Source of the DNA: Prorocentrum cordatum
Taxonomy: Eukaryota > Sar > Dinophyceae > Prorocentrales > Prorocentraceae
Length of the DNA stretch: 22,500 bases
Assembly (NCBI GenBank): GCA_963575745.1
Contig: CAUYUJ010016888.1
Span: 7,501-30,000, forward strand
Direction: 5' to 3'
The position numbers and the translations under genes were made by a program. The notes under the pieces are model-generated. The model did no database searches and was not told where the DNA came from. It saw only the letters and a program-made list of their open reading frames with translations. Of this stretch, positions 7,486 through 15,529 are shown one piece after another. Numbering within the stretch: position 1 is the stretch's first letter; every line of letters starts with the position of its first letter.

Positions 7486-7667
7486 AGGAGGGCGAGGTCG
7501 GGGGCAACGTAGGGAGCGGGGGGGGGCCGCGCCAGGGCGAGAAGAAATATACGCAGAAGAGACAGCCAGGACGCCTCACCAACCACGAGGACGACGGTGA
7601 GGGTTTTTCCGGATTCGCCCAGAGGATTCTCATGTGGGGTCCTTCCGTCGGAGTAATTGTGTTCGGG
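7486..7667. other. Short non-repetitive spacer
   Basis: I see no gene, repeat or signal here. A minus-strand open frame (7,226-7,633) crosses it but consists largely of translated 73-bp and 151-bp repeats. Confidence 0.5.
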
Positions 7668-7759
7668 GTTCGGTTTCTGGGGGTCCGCGAAGGCCCCGCG
7701 AATGAACTCTGGAGTTAATCCGCGGGCGGGCTGGCAGGGGTGCGCGCGTAATTGTGCGG
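7668..7759 (+). repeat. Left arm of a 92-bp inverted repeat
   Basis: This 92-bp segment is the reverse complement of 10,242-10,333 with one mismatch in 92 positions (an A/G difference inside TTAATCC). It runs from GTTCGGTTTCTGGGGGTCCG to GCGTAATTGTGCGG. In its middle, GAACTCTGGAGTTAATCC matches the palindromic part of the 62-bp satellite, which begins only about 40 bp downstream. Confidence 0.95.
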
Positions 7760-7796
7760 CCCGTTCTCTGTCCACACATTTTCCTATCCCGTCGAC

Positions 7797-8290
7797 CTGG
7801 GCCACCTGAATTAACTCTGGAGTTAATCCACAGGGGAGGGGTGGATCAGGGCGCCGCCCTGGGCCCCGTGGGTTAACTCCGAAGTTAATCCACGGGGGAG
7901 GGGTGGATGAGGGCGCCGCCCTGGGCCCCGTGGATGAACTCCGAAGTTAATCCACGGGGGAGGGTTAGATTAAGGCGCCGCCCTGAGCCCCGTGAATTAA
8001 CTCCGGAGTTAATCCACGGGGGAGGGGTGGATGAGGGCGCCGCCCTGGGCCCCGTGGATTAACTCCGAAGTTAATCCACGGGGGAGGGTTGGATCAGGGC
8101 GCCGCCCTGGGCCCCGTGAGTTAACTCCGAAGTTAATCCGCGCGGGAGGGGCGGATCAAGGCGCCGCCCTGGGCCCCGTGAGTTAACTCCGAAGTTGAAT
8201 CACGGGGGAAGGGTGGATCAGGGCGCCGCCCTGAGCCCCGTGAATTAACTCCGGAGTTAATCCACGGGGGAGGGGTGGATCAGGGCGCCA
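7797..8290 (+). repeat. Second 62-bp satellite array, exact phase
   Basis: The GCGCCGCC core recurs at 7851, 7913, 7975, 8037, 8099, 8161, 8223 and 8285. Every spacing is exactly 62 bp, with no insertion or deletion across eight units. Units carry the 16-bp palindrome TTAACTCCGGAGTTAA or the variant with GAAGTTAA. The last unit breaks off inside GGGCGCC and passes directly into unrelated sequence leading to the 90-bp array. Confidence 0.95.
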
Positions 8291-8335
8291 GGATGGAGCA
8301 GCGACGCATGCGAACGTAACCAGGGGGGCCGTCGG

Positions 8336-9200
8336 TGGAGCAGGCACCATGCGGACGGCGTCACTGCGACCTTAGGTGGAGCTCCCTATGGGGCCATGAA
8401 GCGTGTGAGGGGTGCGCCGAAATGGGGCGGCGCCGCCATGCGGACGGAGCTCCTGGGACCTTGGGTGGGAGATCCCTATGGGGCCACGAAACGTGTTAAG
8501 GGTGTGCCCAAGTAGGGCGGCGCCGCCATGCGGACGGCGCTCCTGGGACCTTGCGTGGGAGATCCCTATGGGGCCACGAAACGTGTTAAGGGTGTGCCGG
8601 AATGGGGCGGCGCCGCCATGCGGATGGCGCCACTGGAACCTTGGGTGGAGCTCCCTACAAGGCCACGTAACGTGTGAAGGGTGTGCCAGGCGGACAGCGC
8701 CACTGAGACCTTCGTTGGAGCTCCCTATGGGGCTACCAAGCGAGGGGTGTGCCGAAATGGTCCGGCGCCGCCATGCGGGCGGCGCCACTGGGACCTTAGG
8801 GGGAGCCAAAATGGTCCGGCGCCGCCATGCGGGTGGCGCCTATGGGGCCACGAAAGTGTGCCGAAATGGGGCGGCGCCGTCTTGCGAACGGCGCCGCTTG
8901 GACACGAAACGAATGATGGGCGTGCCGAAATGGGCTGGCGCCGCCATGCGGACGGCGCTCCTGGGACCGTGGGTGGAGCTCCCTACGGGGCCACGAAGCG
9001 TGTGAGGGGTGTGCTGAACTGGGGCGGCGCCACTGGGACCTCGGGCGGAGATGCCAATGGGGCCACGAAGCCTGTTAAGGGTGTGCCGAAATGGGGCGGC
9101 ACCGCCTTGCGGACGGACGGCGCCACCGGGACCTTAGGTGGAGCTCCCTATGGGGCCACGAAGCGAATGATGGGTGTGCCGAAATGGGGTGGCTCCCGTA
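8336..9200 (+). repeat. Approximately 90-bp satellite array (GGCGGCGCCGCCATGCGGAC core)
   Basis: The TCCCTATGGGGCC-like anchor occurs at about 8384, 8474, 8564, 8653, 8723, 8837, 8981, 9053 and 9146. The first units are a regular 89-90 bp and later ones are shortened or rearranged. Each unit has the perfect 12-bp palindrome GGCGGCGCCGCC, followed by ATGCGGACGGCG and GGGACCTTGGGTGGAG. Ninety bases equals thirty codons, so the first three units keep one frame. That yields a repetitive NGAAPPCG-WEIPMGPRNVLRV peptide in the frame 8,412-9,005. I interpret that as coincidental: the frame is lost as soon as the units become irregular. Confidence 0.92.
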
Positions 9201-9927
9201 TCTTGAGGGCGTATTGGAGGCCTCTTCTCGGGGTATCCATGCTGGCAGCTGAGTGCGCGCGCGCGAGGCAAAGAGAGGACTCATCTTCACAAAGTCCGGC
9301 AGAAATTGCCAACTGAGGGCTGACCAGAAAACGTAAGACCGTAAAACACATGGAGGCCCTACGGAACCACATGTCATCCCTATCTCGACGCGCGATGTGT
9401 CCGCTCGAAAAACAGACAGAGCGACAGACTAGCAAAATCTGGCTTCGGCGCACCGATGAAGCGCTCGAAGCAGAGCGACAATACATATTGATATCAGGCC
9501 GTGGGTATACACAGCTGAACGACTCCCCCATAATGCAGAAGGGGGCTCGAGCGAATCGACAATCGAATGTCGCACACAAGTTTTTTGTTTGACATTAACG
9601 CCAACTCCTCCAAAACCTTGGACTGACCAAGGTAGCGAGCCAGCAGCCGAGGGGGATGCTGGCTCCCTGACACAGACCAAAAGTCTGAGTCACCAGCGCA
9701 AGTGTAACAGCTCGAGAGACCAAAAGGGTCTCTGCGTCCTGGTGCCAGCGTGAGCCAACGGTGCTTGCAGAAACAATCGCCTGCGCGCAGATCTCTTCTG
9801 GGGAAAGCCGCCAGACATATCCGAGCAACCGTGCCGCGTGGCCGGGACCGCGCGCGCCTCTGCCGGATGCTTCAGCGACTGGGCGCAACGATCCGAAGCA
9901 CCAGAGACAAACAGCACGGATGAGTGG
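9201..9927. other. Unique block between the 90-bp array and the GAG tract
   Basis: About 720 bp are without tandem repeats. Plus and minus strands are both open in places: 9,350-9,592 plus, and minus-strand frames 9,148-9,579 and 9,595-10,077. The last opens at GTG and begins with a poly-Leu run caused by the GAG tract, which mimics a signal peptide. Its distal part, beginning LSPEEICAQAIVSASTVGSR, looks more protein-like. No domain is recognised. Confidence 0.45.
9350..9592 (+). CDS. Small ATG-initiated open frame, hypothetical
   Basis: This is an 80-residue frame with a real ATG and an in-frame TGA twelve codons upstream, so its start is bounded. The peptide is non-repetitive and mixed in composition: MEALRNHMSSLSRRAMC at the start, a Glu/Gln/Lys/Arg-rich middle, and KFFV at the end. 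It has no signal peptide, membrane segment or motif I know. A minus-strand frame (9,148-9,579) overlaps it entirely. It lies in unique DNA between two repeats and could be a small exon, a fragment of a decayed gene, or chance. Confidence 0.2.
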   Translation: MEALRNHMSSLSRRAMCPLEKQTERQTSKIWLRRTDEALEAERQYILISGRGYTQLNDSPIMQKGARANRQSNVAHKFFV

Positions 9928-10053
9928 AAGGAGGAGGAGGAGGAGGAGGAGGAGGAGGAGGAGGGGGAGGAGGAGGAGGAGGAGGAGGGGGAGGAGGGGG
10001 AGGAGGAGGAGGAGGAGGAGGAGGGGGAGGAGGAGGAGGAGGAGGAGGAGGGG
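9928..10053 (+). repeat. GAG/GGA purine triplet tract
   Basis: Over 120 bp of GAG triplets with occasional GGG. The three plus frames give poly-Glu, poly-Gly and poly-Arg; the minus frames give poly-Leu, poly-Ser and poly-Pro. All long open frames over this interval owe their length to the tract. Confidence 0.97.
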
Positions 10054-10202
10054 CGGAAGAGAGAAAAGAAAGCACACACTTCAGCAAGCTAATCGACGCC
10101 TCGGGCCGCGACGGGCGGACTGCAGACACCCGCGACCGGCGGGCCGCAGGGCCCCATGCGGAGGGCGTCCAGCTGGGCGGCTCTAGGCCGCGGTGCGTAT
10201 AC

Positions 10203-10373
10203 GCGGCGTGTGTTTCTGGGCGGCTCTAGGCGGCTCCGGGCCCGCACAATTACGCGCGCACCCCTGCCAGCCCGCCCGCGGATTGACTCCAGAGTTCATT
10301 CGCGGGGCCTTCGCGGACCCCCAGAAACCGAACGCGGCGTGTGTTTCTGGGCTGCTCCAGGAGGCTCTGGGCC
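10203..10373 (+). repeat. 40-bp direct repeats flanking the right inverted-repeat arm
   Basis: The 40 bp at 10,203-10,242 and 10,334-10,373 both begin GCGGCGTGTGTTTCTGGGC and match at 36 of 40 positions. They immediately abut the 92-bp arm at 10,242-10,333. A further partial copy, CTGGGCGGCTCTAGG, lies at 10,173-10,187. Confidence 0.88.
10242..10333 (-). repeat. Right arm of the 92-bp inverted repeat
   Basis: This is the reverse complement of 7,668-7,759 at 91 of 92 positions. Together the arms bound a 2,666-bp interval that holds the second 62-bp array, the 90-bp array, unique DNA and the GAG tract. No short target-site duplication is visible immediately outside both arms. Confidence 0.95.
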
Positions 10374-10600
10374 GCCCTGGCGCCTTCTTGAGGCCTCCGG
10401 GGAGCTTCGTGGAGCGAACGACTCGACATTTCTGTCCATGCACACCCTCTGGAGGCCATCTTGGGGTCGTCTTGAAGGCCTCGTGGGCCCTCTTGGGCGC
10501 CACTGGGGGCGTCGCGCAGCCCTGGTATGCCGTCCCCAGGCCTTCCTGGGGGGCTGTTGGGCCAGTTCTGAGGTGACGCGTGGAGTGTCAGAATCTGTTC
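10374..10600 (-). repeat. Degenerate CTTGGGGGCC-class repeat
   Basis: Loose units such as CTTGGGGTCGTCTTG and GGCCTCGTGGGCCCTCTTGGG represent the reverse orientation of the CAAGAGGCCCC class seen at the left end. The same kind of sequence precedes the second head at 11,765-11,850 and follows the second tail at 13,680-13,780. No gene is apparent. Confidence 0.6.
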
Positions 10601-10710
10601 AAAGAGAGGGCGCCAGAAACTTTAAATTACGCTACCGAGGAACCCCCCTATACTTATATTATGGCTGGAGTGATGATAGCTGAAGTGAAGCATGTGAGAA
10701 TGATGTTGGT

Positions 10711-11487
10711 GGCCATTCCCTGCGCACCCCCTATGGTGTCGAGAAAGTGCCACGCCTGCTATGCCCTGCGCCATGGCCCGCATAGACGCCGCGCTCGGGG
10801 ACCACCCCCTGCGCACCCCCTGTGGTGTCGAGAAAGTGCCACGCCTGCTATGCCCTGCGCCATGGCCCGCATAGACGCCGCGCACAGGGACCACCGCCTG
10901 CGCATCCCCTATGGTGTCGAGAAAGTGCCACGCCTGCTATGCCCTGCGCCATGGCCCGCGTAGACGCCGCGCTCGGGGACCACCCCCTGCGCACCCCCGA
11001 CGGTGTCGATAAAATGCCACGCCTGCGATGCCCTGCGCCATGGCCCGCATAGACGCCGCGCTCGGGGACCACCCCCTGCGCATCCCCTATGGTGTCGAGA
11101 AAGTGCCACGCCTGCTATGCCCTGCGCCATGGCCCGCATAGACGCCGCGCTCGGGGACCACCCCCTGCGACCTCCCTATGGTGTCGAGAAAGTACCACGC
11201 CTGCTATGCCCTGCACCATTGCCCGCATAGACGCTGCGCTCGGGGACCACCCCCTGCGCACCCCGTATGGTGTCGAGAAAGCGCCACGCCTGCTATGCCC
11301 TGCGCCATGGCCCGCGTAGACGCCGCGCTCGGGGACCACCCCCTGCGCACCCCCCATGGTGTCGAGAAAGTACCACGCCTGCGATGCCCTGCGCCATGGC
11401 CCGCATAGACGCCGCGCTCGGGGACCACCCCCTGCGCACCCCCTATGGTGTCGAGAAAGTGCCACGCCTGCTATGCCCTGCGCCATG
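10711..11487 (+). repeat. 89-bp satellite array 1, nine units in exact phase
   Basis: The CTATGGTGTCGAGAAAG anchor falls at 10731, 10820, 10909, 10998, 11087, 11176, 11265, 11354 and 11443: eight successive spacings of exactly 89 bp. Units contain GTGCCACGCCTGCTATGCCC, TGCGCCATGGCCCGCATAG and ACGCCGCGCTCGGGGACCAC. One of the three frames has a TAG once per unit. That produces the ladder of overlapping 74-76-codon frames starting about every 89 bp, and they should not be annotated as genes. Confidence 0.97.
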
Positions 11488-11555
11488 GCCCACGTGTGCG
11501 GCCGTATCGGGACGTGAGCCTCATGTGTGTGCCCAGTATGTACGCATACATCGTG

Positions 11556-11595
11556 TGTTGTGTTGTGTTGTGTTGTGTTGTGTTGTGTTGTGTTG
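11556..11595 (+). repeat. TGTTG pentanucleotide microsatellite (8 units)
   Basis: Eight perfect TGTTG units follow the first 89-bp array. They run on into a TG-rich stretch (TGTGTGTCTGTGTGTGCG). Confidence 0.97.
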
Positions 11596-11649
11596 TGTGT
11601 CTGTGTGTGCGTGAGGAAAAGGGAGAAGGAGAGGTGGGCGGGTGGAAGG

Positions 11650-11702
11650 CGCGGGTGCGACGCGGCAGAGAAGAAAACCAGAACCCCACGAAACATGTGG
11701 GG
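11650..11702 (+). repeat. Conserved tail with hairpin, copy 1
   Basis: The segment beginning CGCGGGTGCGACGCGGCAG ends in CCCCAC-GAAACAT-GTGGGG (11,684-11,702), a 6-bp stem with a 7-nt loop. It is nearly identical to 13,604-13,656. Confidence 0.9.
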
Positions 11703-11888
11703 AAATACCCCAGCGCAATGAATGATTTTTGCCTCTCGGGGTACTCGTCTGGGGCCTCGAGTGCCCACTGAAGCTTGCCTGGGGCTCTCTTTGGGGCCCC
11801 ATCGGCGGTCTCGGGGCGATCTTGGGGGCGTCGTCGGCCGCGTTCGAGCGCTGGAAGCTCGAGAACGTGAGAAAACGAAAGACATTGG
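11703..11888. other. Spacer between the two macro-repeat copies
   Basis: This spacer has a short unique part, then CTTGGGG-class degenerate sequence at 11,765-11,850, matching the context upstream of the first head. I see nothing else here. Confidence 0.5.
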
Positions 11889-11974
11889 AATTACGCTACC
11901 GAGGAGCCCCACATACTTATAATATGACTGGATTGATTGATGATAGCTGAAGTGAAGCATGTGAGAATGTTGGT

Positions 11975-13460
11975 GGTCATTCCCTGCGCCCCCCCTATGG
12001 TGTCGAGAAAGTGCCGCGCGTGTTGCGCCCTGGACGACCGGCTCGGATAGCGGCCGCGCTCTGAGACCACCACCTGCGGACCCCCTAAGGTTATGAGAAT
12101 ATGCCACGCCTGCTCCACCAGCGTTCCCCTGTTCCCTGAGCACGACCGGCACGGATAACAAACTTGCGTACCGATGTGCCCTGAACACCACCGTCACGGA
12201 TAGAGGCCGCGCTCAAGGACCACCCCGTGCGCACCCCATGTGGTGTCGAGACTATGCCATGCCTGCTATGCCCTAGACGACCGTCACGGACAGCAGCGCC
12301 CTGGACGACCGGCACGGATAGCGACCGCGCTCAAGGACCACCCCCTGCGCACCCGCTATGGTGTCGAGAAGGCTCCACGCTTGCTATGCCCTGGACGACC
12401 GGCACGGATAGCGGCCGCGCTCAGGGACCACCCCCTGCGCACCCCCTATGGTATCGGGAAAATGCCACTCCTGCTATGTCCTGGACGACCGGCACGGATA
12501 GCGGGCGCGCTCGGGGACCACTCCCTGCGCACCGCCTCTGGCCTCGAGAAAGTACCACGCCTGCTATGCCCTGCGCCATGGCCCGCATAGACGCCGCGCT
12601 CGGGGACCACCCCCTGCGCACCCCCTGTGGTGTCGAGAAAGTGCCACGCCTGCTATTCCCTGCGCCATGGCCCGCATAGACGGCGCGCTGGGGGACCACC
12701 CCCTGCGCACCCCCTATGGTGTCGGGAAACAACCACTCCTGCTATGCCCTGCGCCATGGCCCGCATAGATACCGCGCTCGGGGACCACTCCCTGCGCACC
12801 GCCTCTGGCGTGGAGGAAATGCCACGCCTGCTATGCTCTGCGCTATGGCCCGCGTAGACGCCGCGCTCGGGGACCACCCCCTGCGCACCCCCCATGGTGT
12901 CGAGAAAGATCCACGCTTGCTATTCCCTGCGCTTGCCCGCATAGACGGCGCGCTCGGGGACCCCCCCTACGCACCCCCTATGACATCGGGAAACAGCCAC
13001 TCCTGCTATGCCCTGCGCCATGGCCCGCATAGACGCCGCGCTCGGGGACCACTCCCTGCGCACTCCCTATGGCGTCGAGAAAGCGCCACGCCTGCTATGC
13101 TCTGCGCCATGGCCCGCGTAGACGCCGCGCTCGGGGACCACCCCCTGCGCACCCCCTATGGTGTCGAGAAAGCGCCACACCTGCTATGCCCTGCGCCGTG
13201 GCCCTCATAGACGCCGCGCTCGGGGACCACCCCCTGCGCACCCCCTGTGGTGTCGAGAAGGTACCACGCCTGCTATGCCCTGCGCCATGGCCCGCATAGA
13301 CGCTGCCCTAGGGACCACCGCCTGCGCGCCCCAATATGGTGCCGAGGAAATACCACGCCTGCTATGCCCTGCGCCATGGCCCGCATAGATGCCGCCCTCA
13401 GGGACCACCCCCTGCGCACCCCCTATGGTGTCGACAAAACCCCACGCCTGCTGCGTTCTT
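11975..13460 (+). repeat. 89/90-bp satellite array 2, two unit types
   Basis: Anchors lie near 11995, 12085, 12237, 12356, 12446, 12536, 12625, 12714, 12803, 12892, 12978, 13067, 13156, 13245, 13334 and 13423. A proximal block (about 12,020-12,530) uses a variant unit with GGACGACCGGCACGGATAGC in place of TGCGCCATGGCCCGCATAG; it is mostly 90 bp and less regular. From 12,536 on, the standard unit returns with 89-bp spacing, apart from one 86-bp step. The 12,100-12,230 segment is the most degenerate. Confidence 0.94.
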
Positions 13461-13474
13461 GACGACCGTCGTGA

Positions 13475-13562
13475 TGTGCTGTGCTGTGCTGTGCTGAGCT
13501 GTGCTGAGGTGCTATACTGTGCTGTGCAGTGCTGTGTTGTGCTGAGCTATGATGCGCTGTGT
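13475..13562 (+). repeat. TGTGC/GTGCT pentanucleotide microsatellite
   Basis: About 17 imperfect five-base units lie at the position equivalent to the TGTTG microsatellite of copy 1. Variants include GAGCT, GTGCA and GTGTT. The motif differs from copy 1 by one transition (C for T). Confidence 0.92.
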
Positions 13563-13603
13563 GAGAAAAAGAAGAATAAGGAGGATAGGAAGTGAGTGAG
13601 GGT

Positions 13604-13656
13604 CGCGGGTGCGACGCGGCAGGAATGAAAACCACAACCCCACGAAACATGTGGGG
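13604..13656 (+). repeat. Conserved tail with hairpin, copy 2
   Basis: CGCGGGTGCGACGCGGCAG starts the segment and CCCCAC-GAAACAT-GTGGGG (13,638-13,656) ends it. Stem and 7-nt loop are identical to copy 1. Confidence 0.9.
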
Positions 13657-13794
13657 GGAAAATGACCGGACATCGAGAGTATGGGCCTCTTCGGGCTCTC
13701 TCAGGAAGCCTCTCGGGGCTCTTCTGGTGCCTATTGCCTAGGCTGTGCGTTGGCCGCGTTGGGCCCATCCGGGGCCGGTCAGAACGTGGGCTCC

Positions 13795-13945
13795 GGAATT
13801 TTCTGAGCCGAAGCCCGGGGCCCAGAACGAGGCGAAACCCAGATTCGGCCCAACCGAAACCCAGAACCAAGAACCGAAACCCACAATCTCCGGGGGGCAA
13901 AATCCAGAAACGCCGGCAGGCGAAACCCGAAACAATCAGAGAAGC
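13795..13945 (+). repeat. Degenerate GAAACCC repeat block
   Basis: Loose units of GAAACCCAGA, GAACCGAAACCC and GAAACCCGAAACAATC are related to the block at 6,060-6,560. Frames on both strands are open for 70-290 codons across it, without recognisable domains. Confidence 0.65.
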
Positions 13946-14578
13946 GAAGGCCAGGAATCCTGAATGCGGAACCCCCTCGAATCCTAACCCTCCGGAAAGC
14001 CCGCGGACCACCTGAAAACACACCGGGACAACGCCACGTCCTGACGAGAATTTCCCCAGCGCCAGTGGGATCCGTCGATTGAGGAAACGCGCCGTCCGAT
14101 CTCCGCGTGCGCACGTCGTCCTTCCAAGACAACCCTCGTTTACGGCAGGGAGTCGTGCGGCGGCAAACATCACGAATGAACAGATGCCCAACGCCGAGAC
14201 AGGGAGACGCAGTAAGATACGGAATAGCAGCAGATCCCGAGATGACCGGCGCAAGACGAAGAAGAAACAAACCTCGACAAGACTTTTGACACTGCCAAAA
14301 GCGACCGCCAGTCGCGACTCCCACCAATTCCTCGCGAGAACACCATTTGTCAATCTCTTCCTCCAATCCCCCCAATCCCAACCTCCTTTAGCAGTGCCTG
14401 AAAACCCCTCAGCCGCCATTCTAACCTACTCCAGCTCCACCTCCGTCGTCGGCCCACCTTCCCGTTTCCCCGCCTTCCTCTATCCCGGCGCCGCTCCCGC
14501 GTTCGCGTCCTCGTCGCATCCATTCGCGTGACCACACGCCAAAACACTTTCAAAACCACGCGCGCAAACCGCCCCCAC
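13946..14578. other. Largely non-repetitive block, no gene identified
   Basis: About 630 bp have no clear tandem structure. A plus frame (14,079-14,531) and minus frames (13,547-14,419; 13,779-14,381) overlap here. The plus frame is Arg/Ser/Thr-rich then Pro/Ser-rich. None has a known motif, and the choice of strand is undecided. Confidence 0.4.
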
Positions 14579-15497
14579 GTCTCGGGTTGAAAACCAAAGC
14601 CGCGCTGATATTTCTATTTGAAAGCAGACGCGCCCGTCAGCGAATGCACCTGGCGACGCGACGACGGCGACGGCGACGACGACGAAAACAACGCGAAAGA
14701 CCGTCAACGACAACAACGAAAGCACCGACGGCAACTGACGACTCGCGATCTCGAATGACAAACAGCATCCCCGACGACGACGACAATGACGCAAGCCGCC
14801 CCCATTAGTTCCAACCCTCGCGCCTCAACTTCATTACCAAAATCAATCCATGATTTCGCGTCCGCGGTGAACGCACCCGTCTGCGAGTAGAGCGCTGACA
14901 ACGGCAGCGACGACGACGACGACAAGGACGGAAGCTACAACAACAATCGCAACAACAACAACAACAACAACGACAACGCAGAGAACAAAAACAACCGACG
15001 ACTGGCGACCCAAAGAAGGTAAACGAACATCGACGACAACCCCGGCGCAATCCGACCCAATTTTGCCATCGCCGTGCCTCGGGCTGACAACCAACACCGT
15101 TCCGACATGTCAACTTTAGGCAGACGCGCCCGTCCGCGAATGCAGCGGATGACGCGACGTCGGTGGTGGCGACGTCGACGACGAATAAGACAACACGAAC
15201 AACCGACAACCTGAACAACGAACGCAACGACGACAACCGACGGGCCGCGGCCCGCGGAAAAGAACCGACCATCGACGACGACGACAACGACGCAAGCCTT
15301 CCCAATTTGTTCACACCATCGTGCTTCGGGTCCAGCGCCAAAAACAATTCGTGATTTCAGATCCACAGTGAACGCGCCCGTCCGCGAGTAGGGCGCCGAC
15401 AACGACAGAGACGATGACGACGAGGACGACTGCTACAACAAGAACAAACACAACAAAACAAACACAAGCACAAAACAACAGCAACAACGCAGACCAT

Positions 15498-15529
<32 letters not shown>

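Larger units (their letters stand above)
10625..11702 (+). repeat. Macro-repeat copy 1 (head, 89-bp array, pentamer, hairpin tail)
   Basis: This composite unit consists of a head at 10,625-10,706 (AATTACGCTACCGAGG through CATGTGAGAATG), nine 89-bp satellite units, a TGTTG microsatellite and a conserved tail ending in a hairpin. The same order recurs at 11,889-13,656. The head contains no gene I recognise; its TGATGATAGCTGA motif was considered as a snoRNA box and rejected. Confidence 0.9.
11889..13656 (+). repeat. Macro-repeat copy 2 (head, 89-bp array, pentamer, hairpin tail)
   Basis: This is the second composite unit, with the same order as copy 1. Its head at 11,889-11,970 matches the first except for small indels: an extra TTGA near TTGATTGATGATAGC and a missing GAT. 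It is longer than copy 1 because its array has about seven or eight more units. The displacement between the two heads is 1,264 bp. Confidence 0.9.

Noticed and set aside
8811-8823. Reverse-complement match to the CCATTTTGGCTC core of the dinoflagellate spliced leader (also CCATTTTGGC near 281-292).
   Set aside because: At 8,811 it is one unit of the 90-bp array changed by a point mutation (neighbouring units read GCCGAAATGG). Flanking leader bases do not match at either place.
9595-10129. Minus-strand frames beginning with poly-Leu or poly-Pro, resembling a signal peptide.
   Set aside because: The hydrophobic run is the complement of the GAG triplet tract, and the frame at 9,595-10,077 opens at GTG.
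10671-10684. C/D-box snoRNA boxes (TGATGA and CTGA) in the macro-repeat head.
   Set aside because: The boxes are only a few bases apart, leaving no room for guide sequence, and there is no terminal stem.
10711-13460. CRISPR array suggested by regular 89-bp spacing.
   Set aside because: The whole unit repeats. There are no unique spacers, no short direct repeats and no cas-like genes, and the surroundings are eukaryotic-looking.
10580-13462. A ladder of 66-164-codon open frames on both strands over the 89-bp arrays.
   Set aside because: They recur at unit spacing, end at the same TAG within the unit, and are out of frame with one another. They are repeat translations.
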